A DNA stretch of 5,930 nucleotides from positions 1-5,930 of the forward strand of contig JACQJN010000080.1 in the NCBI GenBank assembly GCA_016205085.1, given 5' to 3'. Under the pieces are notes generated by a model, which saw nothing but the letters and a program-made list of their open reading frames with translations, was not told the origin of the DNA and ran no database searches. Origin of the DNA: Elusimicrobiota bacterium. GTDB lineage: Bacteria > Elusimicrobiota > Elusimicrobia > JACQJN01. The translations under genes were made by a program, and so were the position numbers. This document shows positions 1-5,911 of this stretch, piece by piece (position 1 is the stretch's first letter; each line of letters begins with the position of its first letter).

Positions 1-1965
1 GTGGAGGTGGAAAACGCCTATAAAAAATTAGAGGTCTGGGTTGAAGAGGGGCGGAAGGGGGATTTCCATGAAGTTAGGTTGAATGCGCTCAAACAGGTGG
101 GACCTAGCGTATTTTTCTCGCTTTTGGTCATTGCGGTGGCTTTTCTGCCGGTATTCACATTGGTGGATCAGGAGGGTCGTCTTTTTAAGCCTTTGGCTTA
201 CTCTAAGAATATCACCATGGCGATTGCTGCAGTCTTGGCTGTGACTTTGGATCCTGCCGTGCGAATGCTTTTTACTAGGATGGAACCGTTCGATTTGGGT
301 TGGATTTCATGGTTTATCAATGCCGTAACCGTCGGAAAGTATTATCCAGAAAAAGAGCATCCCATTAGCCGAAGACTTTTTAAGTGGTACCAGCCGGCAG
401 CCGAATGGGTCTTAGCTCATCCCAAAAAAACGATTCGATTGGCGGTTCTGGCGATTCTTTTGACGATCCCTGTCTATTTTAGATTGGGCTCGGAATTCAT
501 GCCACCCTTGAATGAGGGATCCATCCTTTATATGCCGACCTCTTTACCGGGAATGTCTGTTACAGAAGCCCAACGGGTGCTTCAGATACAGGACAGGATT
601 TTAAAGAGCTTTCCCGAGGTGGAGACAGTCTATGGCAAGGCCGGTAGAGCGGAGACCTCCACGGATCCAGCTCCCCTTTCCATGATGGAGACGACGGTGG
701 TTCTCAAACCTAAAGACCAGTGGAGGAAGGGGATTACTTATGAAAAATTGATTGAGGCAATGGATCAGGCCTTAAAACTTCCGGGTATCCCTAACATCTG
801 GACGCAGCCCATCCGCAACCGCATTGACATGCTTTCTACGGGCATGCGAACTCCTGTTGGTGTCAAGATATTTGGACCGGACCTGGATGTGATTCAGAAT
901 TTGGGAGAGCGGGTGGAGAATGTTCTGAGAGAGGTTCCGGGAACGCGCAACGTGACAGCCGAGCGGACGGGGACCGGATATTTTGTGGATATCGTTTTAA
1001 GACGCAGGGATCTGGCGCGTTATGGGCTCTCGGTGCAGGATACCGAAATGATCATTGCTTCCGCTATAGGAGGAGAAAATATCACCACCACTGTAGAAGG
1101 AAGGGAGCGCTATCCAGTGAATGTGCGGTACGCTCCGGATTTTCGAGATAACCTCGAAAAGCTCAAGAGGGTGCTTGTGCCAACTTCCACAGGGGCTCAG
1201 GTGCCTTTGGCGCAGTTGGCGGATTTAAGGGTGGTCAAGGGGCCTGGAATGATTCGGGATGAGGGGGGGCTTCTGGCTGGGTATGTATTTGTGGATATGG
1301 CGGACAGAGATATTGGGAGCTATGTGGAAGAAGCCAAGAAAGCGGTTCGGAAAAAAGTAAATTTTCCAACGGGCTATACCTACTCTTTCAGCGGTCAGTA
1401 TGAAAATATGCAGAGGGTCAAGCAGAGGCTTAAAATCGTGGTGCCCATCACCCTTTTTATTATATTCCTTCTCCTTTATATGAACACGGGTTCTTATATG
1501 GCTACAGGGATTGTCCTTTTGGCGGTCCCTTTTTCTGCTGTGGGAGCCATTTGGCTTTTGTATATTTTGGGATACAACATGTCCATAGCGGTGTGGGTAG
1601 GAATTATCGCTTTGCTGGGATTAGATGCCGAAACAGGTATATTCATGCTTTTATATCTGAATTTAGCCTATAAAGCACGTTTAGATTCGGGCAGAATGAA
1701 TACGGAAGAAGATCTTAAGGAAGCCATTTTAGAAGGGGCGGTCAAACGGGTGCGGCCTAAAATCATGACGGTGGCCTGCGCCTTTATGGGGTTGCTTCCT
1801 ATCATGTGGTCCATGGGAACCGGGGCGGATTTGATGAAGCGCATCGCAGCTCCCATGATAGGGGGGTTGTTTACAAGTTTTATCATGGAGCTGCTCGTTT
1901 ATCCTCCCATATTTTTTCTATGGAAGTGGCACTACGAGATGAAGCATGGGGAGGTGAGGACTTGA
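1..1965 (+). CDS. cusA: CusA/CzcA-family heavy-metal RND efflux pump, C-terminal part (5' truncated by window)
   Basis: Inner-membrane proton/metal antiporter subunit of a three-part (CusCBA/CzcCBA-like) pump that exports metal ions across the envelope. The visible 654 residues correspond to roughly residue 409 to the end of E. coli CusA (1047 aa). The first codon (GTG) is therefore internal and the true start lies upstream. Visible parts in order: the end of TM4 (VENAYKKLE), TM5 (about 33-54), TM6 (70-91), TM7 (144-162), the second periplasmic porter region (about 163-475), then TM8-TM12 (about 478-643). By remembered alignment, the three periplasmic Cu/Ag-binding methionines of CusA (M573, M623, M672) are all present as M178 (LYMP), M228 (APLSM) and M277 (RIDMLSTG). 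The proton-relay residues E939 and K984 match E544 (DAETG) and K587 (RVRPK). The Asp of TM4 (D405) lies outside the window. The methionine triad favours Cu(I)/Ag(I) over Zn/Co, but the substrate is inferred. The gene symbol is by family only. Confidence 0.93.
   Translation: MEVENAYKKLEVWVEEGRKGDFHEVRLNALKQVGPSVFFSLLVIAVAFLPVFTLVDQEGRLFKPLAYSKNITMAIAAVLAVTLDPAVRMLFTRMEPFDLGWISWFINAVTVGKYYPEKEHPISRRLFKWYQPAAEWVLAHPKKTIRLAVLAILLTIPVYFRLGSEFMPPLNEGSILYMPTSLPGMSVTEAQRVLQIQDRILKSFPEVETVYGKAGRAETSTDPAPLSMMETTVVLKPKDQWRKGITYEKLIEAMDQALKLPGIPNIWTQPIRNRIDMLSTGMRTPVGVKIFGPDLDVIQNLGERVENVLREVPGTRNVTAERTGTGYFVDIVLRRRDLARYGLSVQDTEMIIASAIGGENITTTVEGRERYPVNVRYAPDFRDNLEKLKRVLVPTSTGAQVPLAQLADLRVVKGPGMIRDEGGLLAGYVFVDMADRDIGSYVEEAKKAVRKKVNFPTGYTYSFSGQYENMQRVKQRLKIVVPITLFIIFLLLYMNTGSYMATGIVLLAVPFSAVGAIWLLYILGYNMSIAVWVGIIALLGLDAETGIFMLLYLNLAYKARLDSGRMNTEEDLKEAILEGAVKRVRPKIMTVACAFMGLLPIMWSMGTGADLMKRIAAPMIGGLFTSFIMELLVYPPIFFLWKWHYEMKHGEVRT
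1948..1959 (+). promoter_or_regulatory. Shine-Dalgarno region of the redoxin gene, inside the cusA 3' end
   Basis: GGGGAGGTGAGG lies within the last codons of the transporter gene. Its two GAGG cores sit about 5 and 10 bases before the ATG at 1965. This ribosome-binding site supports the start at 1965 rather than the longer open frame beginning at 1806, which would overlap the transporter by 160 bases. Confidence 0.6.
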
Positions 1966-2474
1966 TGAGAATCCCGATGTGGCTGTGGCGGCTGGTCTGG
2001 CTGATCAGGTCCGGATGGCAGAAGGACCTCGATGTCGGGAATCTTTTTCCACCGTTTAGGCTCAAAGACCTGGGGGGCCGCCCCCATGCCGTGCCAGACA
2101 GGACCGGCCATTCCTGGACGATCCTATGGTTCACCAATCTCTGTGAGGATTGTCGCGGGAAAGCGCCCCTTCTGGAAGAGCTTCGCAGGGAGGCTGGAGA
2201 CCGGTTCCGCATACTGGCTGTCAGTCTGCTCGGCCACGATGAAGCCCTGCCTCGCCAGGTGGCGGCTTCCTGTGGATTGACCATCCTGCTCGATCCCCAT
2301 GATATCGTAGCGCGCAAGCTGAGACTGCCGCACCCGCCACAGACCTGCCCATTCCGCAATCTCTTCATTCTCGACAGAGACGGCAAGATTCTGTTCAAGC
2401 ACCATCTTTCCGCTATGAAGCCGGAGGCTTTTCGTTCCTTATGGCAAGGTTACTTGCTCTCTACTCCTCCGTGA
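1965..2474 (+). CDS. Peroxiredoxin/thioredoxin-fold (AhpC-TSA/TlpA-like) protein with CEDC motif
   Basis: 169-residue redoxin-like protein. The ATG overlaps the transporter stop by one base (TGATG) and follows a strong GGAGG/GAGG site, so the two genes are probably translationally coupled. The core fold is readable: strand WTILWFTN (51-58), the redox motif C60-E-D-C63 at the head of a helix (RGKAPLLEELRREAG), strand FRILAVSLLG (81-90), then the late strand and turn LFILDRDGKI (133-142). The motif mixes family features. CxxC is thioredoxin/TlpA-like. Threonine three residues before the first Cys (TNLC) and arginine R131 six residues before the Asp of FILD are peroxiredoxin-like, whereas TlpA proteins carry the cis-proline there. 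The N-terminus (MRIPMWLWRLVWLIRSGW) is amphipathic and Trp/Arg-rich without a clear cleavage site, so the protein may be cytoplasmic or membrane-bound. The likely role is thiol redox or peroxide chemistry; the substrate is unknown. G+C is about 60-65% in its first half (two 60-base lines counted at 63% and 65%), against about 33-53% in sampled transporter segments. Confidence 0.82.
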   Translation: MRIPMWLWRLVWLIRSGWQKDLDVGNLFPPFRLKDLGGRPHAVPDRTGHSWTILWFTNLCEDCRGKAPLLEELRREAGDRFRILAVSLLGHDEALPRQVAASCGLTILLDPHDIVARKLRLPHPPQTCPFRNLFILDRDGKILFKHHLSAMKPEAFRSLWQGYLLSTPP

Positions 2475-2682
2475 CTTCTTCTTTTAATTCCTGAACAGCT
2501 TCGGTGACCTTGTTGGCCTTTTCCTGGACGTCCTTGGCTTTTTCAACCAACTGCTTCCCCTTGCGGGGATCTATCTGAACAGGAAGAACTCTCTCGATCT
2601 CTTTTTGTGAGGGCATTTTAAACTTGATGTATCCGTAATAGACGGCGGCGGCGACAATGGCAAGGATGATGAGTTTTTTCAT
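2461..2682 (-). CDS. Small single-span membrane protein, paralogue of the upstream gene
   Basis: 73 residues, last gene of the minus-strand operon. It has a short Lys-rich N-terminus (MKK), one hydrophobic segment (about residues 4-18, LIILAIVAAAVYYGY), a basic stretch (IKFK), a conserved-looking linker (PSQKEIERVLPVQIDPRKGK) and a charged, probably coiled-coil tail (about 46-73) ending VTEE. I do not recognise the family. It is clearly related to the 74-residue product just upstream: both have PSxKxIExxLPVxxxPxKxK after the membrane span. Its ribosome-binding site AGGAGAGG overlaps the previous stop codon, with a 9-base spacer. The likely topology is an anchor with the tail in the periplasm or the cytoplasm; the sequence does not decide. 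Its 3' end overlaps the convergent redoxin gene by 14 bases. Confidence 0.8.
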   Translation of the reverse strand: MKKLIILAIVAAAVYYGYIKFKMPSQKEIERVLPVQIDPRKGKQLVEKAKDVQEKANKVTEAVQELKEEVTEE

Positions 2683-2691
2683 GGAAAATTA

Positions 2692-2700
2692 CCTCTCCTA
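2692..2700 (-). promoter_or_regulatory. Shine-Dalgarno fused to the preceding stop codon
   Basis: On the minus strand TAGGAGAGG contains both the TAG stop of the 74-residue gene (2700-2698) and an AGGAGAGG ribosome-binding site nine bases before the next ATG (2682). Ribosomes ending the first gene are placed directly on the site for the second, which favours coupled translation of the paralogue pair. Confidence 0.65.
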
Positions 2701-2922
2701 CTTCTTTAGTTCTTTTTTGGCGGCTGAGACGGCCTTTTTGGTTTTTCTTTTCATCGTTTCCGTTTTTTGAGCTACTTCTTTTTTCTTCTGCGGATTCACC
2801 TCTACCGGCAGGGCCTGCTCAATTTGTTTTAGACTCGGCTTTCTTATTCGGAGAAAACCGAAATAGAATGCGGCTCCTGCCGCCAGTACAAGCATGATGG
2901 TGATACGCTTTTTATTTTCCAT
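2698..2922 (-). CDS. Small single-span membrane protein, Lys-rich tail, paralogue of the downstream gene
   Basis: 74 residues: a basic N-terminus (MENKKR), one hydrophobic span (about 7-23, ITIMLVLAAGAAFYFGF), then RIRKPSLKQIEQALPVEVNPQKKKE followed by a very Lys-rich helical tail (about 49-74) ending KKELKK. The gene lies 12 bases after the outer-membrane-like gene. Its site GAGGAA overlaps that gene's TGA stop and sits 8 bases before the ATG. The product resembles its neighbour in span position, the PSxKxIExxLPV block and the length of the helical tail. The tails differ in charge: this one is strongly positive, while the neighbour's is mixed to acidic at the end. No function is recognised. 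Basic residues on both sides of the span make topology hard to call. Confidence 0.8.
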   Translation of the reverse strand: MENKKRITIMLVLAAGAAFYFGFLRIRKPSLKQIEQALPVEVNPQKKKEVAQKTETMKRKTKKAVSAAKKELKK

Positions 2923-2930
2923 AAGCGTGA

Positions 2931-2937
2931 TTCCTCA
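2931..2937 (-). promoter_or_regulatory. Shine-Dalgarno overlapping the stop of the barrel-like gene
   Basis: Minus-strand TGAGGAA holds the TGA stop of the 358-residue gene (2937-2935) and the GAGGAA ribosome-binding site for the next gene, 8 bases before its ATG at 2922. The arrangement matches the one at 2692-2700 between the two small paralogues. Confidence 0.6.
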
Positions 2938-4011
2938 CTTGGTGTAGTTCCCGAAGGATTTAGAGACCTGAAACTTGAGCATCTTGAAGTTTTCAATCTC
3001 CGCCTGAGCGGCGATAAAGGGCGCCGCTAAAGAACCTGTCAAATTTACCGTCAACCCCCACGGTCTATAAGTCAGATTGGCTCCTATCGCCAAGGGACTT
3101 ATGGCCCGAAAGTAAGGCACCTCTTGTGTGGTCCCATTGGATCCCACGAAGGGGGGATCCAGCAGCAGGGCTGGATCATTGTCATCGGGAGTGGCCAAGA
3201 ACGTGATGATATAGGGGTTGAGCGTAAAATTTCTGATGGGGATGCCGGCTTGAAGTCCCAGGGTGGGAGAGACAAACGTTTCAGAGGCCTCATAGGTGCG
3301 TTTGACGCATTTATATCCTCCCGGATAAACCCCATCCTCAGCGCAAAGATTGCTTGTGGGAGCGCTTCCGGAGTCTAAGTCCAAAATGACGGTTGTTCCT
3401 GTGCCTTTGGTATGAAAAAGAGTGGGTCCCATAAAGCCGCTTAAACTGAATTTTTCGGGAGAGGTTCCCCAAATTCTAATGTTCACGCCCAGGCTGGCCC
3501 CCAGCGACGTGCTCCCGTCCGATTCTCCATGTTGGAAAATCTGTCCCGGCTTTGTCGAAGCGCCGGATAAAATGGCATCTCTATTTTTGGCATTGGCCCG
3601 GCCGTCCAATGTGCCCTTGCCAAGTCGTGCCCCCAGTGCCATTCCGTAAAGACTCCAGCGTGAGGAGAACGCTTTTTCCAGAAGAACCCCGCCACCCCAA
3701 CCAAATATAGGACTGTCCAAGGAAACATCGGTGACGGGTTGTCTGACCTCGCTGGACTGGGCGGGATTCTGCACGGAGAAAAAATCTACCAGAACGGTCA
3801 TTTTATAATCTCCCGGTTTAAAAAAAGTCATGGGCAGGGGTGGGTTGGCATATAGGAGAGATAGGGCAGTTTCGGCATTGGTCAGAGGAATACCGGCCTC
3901 TCTGGCTCCGTGGGTGGCCCAGACAGGAGTAGAGTTGATAAGTTGGTAAGTTAATAAGTTTATAAGTAAAACAACAAATCTTATAAACTTATCAGGTTGC
4001 TTGGAGGTCAT
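2935..4011 (-). CDS. Secreted beta-rich protein, probable outer-membrane beta-barrel of unknown function
   Basis: 358 residues with a signal peptide: basic n-region (MTSKQPDKFIR), hydrophobic core FVVLLINLLTYQLIN (12-26) and a c-region STPVWA with probable cleavage after A32. The mature part is rich in Gly, Ser and alternating hydrophobic/polar strands, for example YKMTVLVDFFSV (69-80), GGGVLLEKAFSSRWSLYGMALGARLG (106-131), SLGASLGVNIRIWG (169-182), FVSPTLGLQAGIPI (246-259), LAIGANLTYRPWGLTVNLTGSLAAPF (307-332) and MLKFQVSKSFG (344-354). This pattern is typical of outer-membrane barrels of about 10-14 strands. The C-terminus ends SFGNYTK rather than in the usual aromatic residue, which is atypical. 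Two cysteines (C223, C235) flank a Gly/Tyr loop and may form a disulphide. The ATG overlaps the previous stop (ATGA), with AGGAAAGG seven bases upstream. No specific family is recognised. A periplasmic beta protein is the main alternative. Confidence 0.78.
   Translation of the reverse strand: MTSKQPDKFIRFVVLLINLLTYQLINSTPVWATHGAREAGIPLTNAETALSLLYANPPLPMTFFKPGDYKMTVLVDFFSVQNPAQSSEVRQPVTDVSLDSPIFGWGGGVLLEKAFSSRWSLYGMALGARLGKGTLDGRANAKNRDAILSGASTKPGQIFQHGESDGSTSLGASLGVNIRIWGTSPEKFSLSGFMGPTLFHTKGTGTTVILDLDSGSAPTSNLCAEDGVYPGGYKCVKRTYEASETFVSPTLGLQAGIPIRNFTLNPYIITFLATPDDNDPALLLDPPFVGSNGTTQEVPYFRAISPLAIGANLTYRPWGLTVNLTGSLAAPFIAAQAEIENFKMLKFQVSKSFGNYTK
3937..3968. repeat. Degenerate 8-bp tandem repeat (four units) inside the signal-peptide coding region
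   Basis: On the plus strand four consecutive octamers are GATAAGTT, GGTAAGTT, AATAAGTT and TATAAGTA, sharing the core NNTAAGTT. They encode the INLLTYQLIN part of the signal peptide of the barrel-like gene on the minus strand. A period of 8 is not a multiple of 3, so the repeat did not arise as an in-frame amino-acid repeat. Confidence 0.8.
3953..3993. repeat. Inverted repeat, 13-bp perfect stem with 13-base loop
   Basis: The arm at 3954-3966 is perfectly complementary to 3980-3992. The 14th pair (3953/3993) mismatches. The right arm is two octamer units in inverted orientation. The A+T-rich hairpin lies within codons 7-20 of the barrel-like gene, close to its start. There is no T-run after it in the minus-strand transcript typical of a terminator, so a structural or repeat-derived origin is more likely. 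Confidence 0.7.
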
Positions 4012-4307
4012 GGTCGCACCTTTCCTAGTTGAGAGATATGTTTTTGCACTTCAGAGATGAACTCCGCCAAATATTTTCCGACTAAAGGAACGTCTATGGC
4101 GTGGGATAAAAGCTTGTAAATAATGGCCAATGCTACTCCGGCGAGAAGGGTGATTCCCAAAGTAAATCCCAGTCCGCGGGAGATTCCCGCCAGGAAGTTG
4201 AGCCAGATGATCTTCCAGGGTTTTCCCAAAATCTCGGACATCCATAATATGTCAGAGGGCTCTGCGGGATGGGATGAAATTAGCTTTTGCTTAGAACTTT
4301 TTGCCAT
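4008..4307 (-). CDS. DUF5665-like small membrane protein
   Basis: 99 residues. A polar N-terminus (about 1-30) is followed by the block W-L-N-F-L-A-G-I-S-R-G-L-G-F-T-L-G (35-51), which resembles the DUF5665 signature NFLxGIARGLGxxxG. Next comes a hydrophobic span (about 45-65, GLGFTLGITLLAGVALAIIYK), and then an amphipathic C-terminus with IDVPLVGKYLAEFISEVQKHI, also typical of that family. The function of DUF5665 is unknown. The length fits the family (about 90-100 aa). The stop overlaps the next gene's start by four bases (ATGA), indicating coupling. The gene lies 19 bases downstream of the HEAT gene. I see no good Shine-Dalgarno before its ATG (upstream bases ACATAAGCTC), so it may depend on translation of the preceding gene. 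The family call is from memory of the motif. Confidence 0.72.
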   Translation of the reverse strand: MAKSSKQKLISSHPAEPSDILWMSEILGKPWKIIWLNFLAGISRGLGFTLGITLLAGVALAIIYKLLSHAIDVPLVGKYLAEFISEVQKHISQLGKVRP

Positions 4308-4326
4308 GAGCTTATGTTAACCAATT

Positions 4327-5892
4327 TTAGAATGGCAAACTACGATTTTTTTGCCACCACTGGTTCCAAGTGTCGTGAAATGCAGGTAGTTTTTGTCCTG
4401 TGATCTCAGTCAAGGAAGCGGCCGCGAAGTCTCGGACAATCATATGAGAATCTTCAAGAGCCTGGATGAGCGCCTCAATCACCTTGGCACTTCCGGCTTT
4501 TCTAAGAGCGTAGGCAGAGCTTTTCCGAACATCTGAATCGGAGTCCTTGAGGGCTTGTATCAGGGCTTCTTCGGGCAAAGGTCCCACCGCTTCCGTAAGG
4601 GCGGTGGCGGCTTTGCGGCGGATATGGATATCAGCGTCTGTTAGAAGTTCCCCGAGTCTCTTATTGGCGGCGGCGTTCTTTGCTTTTCCCAATGCTTCCG
4701 CGGCGCCTTGGCGCAGGGCAGGATTTTGGCTGCGGGAGGCTTCCAGCAATGCTGGTCCTAAGGATCCCCATGGATTTTTGATGAGGCCTTGTATCGCTGT
4801 TTGGCGGAGATTGTATTCAGAATCGGCCAATACTTCAATGAGGGAGGGGATTGTCCCAGGATTTTGGATGTCACTGAGCAGACGGAGAAGGATGGGTCGA
4901 ACTCCCGGATTCCTCTCCTTTTTAAAGGCCTGCGCGAGCGGTTGAATTGCGGCGGGACTTAGAAGTTTTGTTAGAGCTTCGATAAGCTTGGGGGAATGTC
5001 CCGGCTGCTTGAGAAATGTGGCGAGGAGGTCTTTAAATACTGTTTTGCCCCCGATAACACCCAATGCTTCCGCGACCTCTTCCCGGATATCGTCATCCTC
5101 AAGTGTTTTAAGAAGGAACGGGATAGACTTGGGACTCGCGATCTTGCCCAGAGCCTGCGCGGCGGATTTTCTTACGGTGAGATCAGGATCTTTTAGAAGC
5201 GCTGAGATGGGTTTTATGGCGACTTCGTCTCGCAGAATCCCTAGCGAGTAAGCGGCCGCCTCTCGGACGTGAGCCTGTTTGCCTTTGAGTCCTTGTGAGA
5301 TAAGAAGTTCCAGAGCGGCAGGATCCTCAATGATGGTTCCCCGCTGTTCCAGAGTGCCCAATAAATTCTCCTTGGTCCAATCAGAGATTTTGATGCTTAG
5401 TTTTTGGCTTTCCAGTTTGCCGCAGAAAATGGATTGATTTTGGGATGTTTTGGATAGCTCTTCACAAAGAGAGGATGCTACTTCGTAAACATATCTTAGG
5501 TGAAGTGATTGTCTGCGGTAGGAATGCAGTTGCCACGAGAAGTTTCCTCCATGGGCCTGGCTGGAGTAGTTGCTGAAATGCCAAGAGGCTAGATCCAGCG
5601 TTTGGCCTGGAGCCAAGGTTTTTACTTGGGGTTGGTATGGGTCCATGCCCATCCTGGAAGTCGTATCGAATCCCGAGATTTCTTTTCCTTTTGTATCGGT
5701 GAGTTGGAATCGGCCTGAGAAGGATCCTTCCAGAATGCCGATGGGTTGCTCGCTGGGGTTTTTGATAGTGACTCCGACTTCAATGGACTTGGAGTCCGCT
5801 TTTTCGCTTTTGATTTCCAGGATCAAATTGGGCGTTTTAGGTTCTGCCATAAGGTTAAAAATCAGGATCGGTATAAATATTTGGATCGCCAC
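4327..5892 (-). CDS. HEAT-repeat protein with beta-rich N-terminal domain, probably exported
   Basis: 521 residues from a GTG start. The N-terminus (QIFIPILIFNLMA, 4-16) is hydrophobic and could be an uncleaved or poor signal peptide, though it lacks basic residues. Residues about 20-135 look like an Ig-like or BsuPI-like beta-sandwich: LEIKSEKADSKSIEVGVTIKN, then FQLTDTKGKEI and LAPGQTLDLASW. Two cysteines, C143 and C157, follow. From about 190 to 500 there are nine or ten HEAT/PBS-type helical repeats of about 30 residues, with the motif VRxxAAxALGxI seen at 209-221, 240-252, 270-280, 393-403, 425-435 and 455-466. The end, ITGQKLPAFHDTWNQWWQKNR, matches the TGQ...W..WW..N tail common in bacterial HEAT proteins. 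HEAT arrays act as protein-binding scaffolds; the partner is unknown. It is the first gene of the five-gene operon. Start uncertainty: a TAG codon directly precedes the GTG and no Shine-Dalgarno is visible. The next Met is codon 15 (ATG at 5850), also without a clear site. Confidence 0.85.
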   Translation of the reverse strand: MAIQIFIPILIFNLMAEPKTPNLILEIKSEKADSKSIEVGVTIKNPSEQPIGILEGSFSGRFQLTDTKGKEISGFDTTSRMGMDPYQPQVKTLAPGQTLDLASWHFSNYSSQAHGGNFSWQLHSYRRQSLHLRYVYEVASSLCEELSKTSQNQSIFCGKLESQKLSIKISDWTKENLLGTLEQRGTIIEDPAALELLISQGLKGKQAHVREAAAYSLGILRDEVAIKPISALLKDPDLTVRKSAAQALGKIASPKSIPFLLKTLEDDDIREEVAEALGVIGGKTVFKDLLATFLKQPGHSPKLIEALTKLLSPAAIQPLAQAFKKERNPGVRPILLRLLSDIQNPGTIPSLIEVLADSEYNLRQTAIQGLIKNPWGSLGPALLEASRSQNPALRQGAAEALGKAKNAAANKRLGELLTDADIHIRRKAATALTEAVGPLPEEALIQALKDSDSDVRKSSAYALRKAGSAKVIEALIQALEDSHMIVRDFAAASLTEITGQKLPAFHDTWNQWWQKNRSLPF

Positions 5893-5911
5893 CTAAAAAC
5901 CCGATAAAGTA
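5893..5911 (-). other. Short spacer between tRNA 3' end and HEAT gene
   Basis: On the minus strand the 19 bases TACTTTATCGGGTTTTTAG separate the probable tRNA from the GTG start. They hold no CCA, no hairpin plus T-run terminator and too little room for a -35/-10 promoter. A run of five T is present but has no stem before it within the spacer. Confidence 0.5.

Noticed and set aside
1..3. GTG at position 1 as the start of the transporter gene
   Set aside because: The sequence begins inside conserved TM4 (VENAYKK matches VMIENAHK of CusA), so the gene is cut by the window and this codon is internal.
1806..1964. N-terminal extension of the redoxin frame back to an ATG at 1806
   Set aside because: It would overlap 160 bases of the conserved transporter C-terminus. 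The extension shows no family features, while ATG 1965 has a strong ribosome-binding site and the typical TGATG overlap.
2069..2086. G-run/C-run inverted repeat (GGGGGGCCGCCCCC) as a possible terminator
   Set aside because: It has a 5-bp stem with a 4-base loop inside the redoxin coding region, no T-run follows, and the codons (GGRP) fit the protein. It is probably chance in G+C-rich sequence.
1883..2398. Long minus-strand open frame opposite the redoxin gene (171 codons)
   Set aside because: Ser/Arg-rich, low-complexity translation with no domain features; it is a by-product of the G+C-rich redoxin gene on the other strand.
4547..4945. Plus-strand 132-codon open frame opposite the HEAT gene
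   Set aside because: Ala/Arg/Ser-rich shadow of the repetitive HEAT coding sequence, with no recognisable domain and no supporting ribosome-binding site.
4327..5892. HEAT protein as a phycobilisome lyase (CpcE/PBS-lyase)
   Set aside because: The repeats resemble PBS-type HEAT units, but nothing in the window points to phycobiliproteins, and such repeats are widespread scaffolds.
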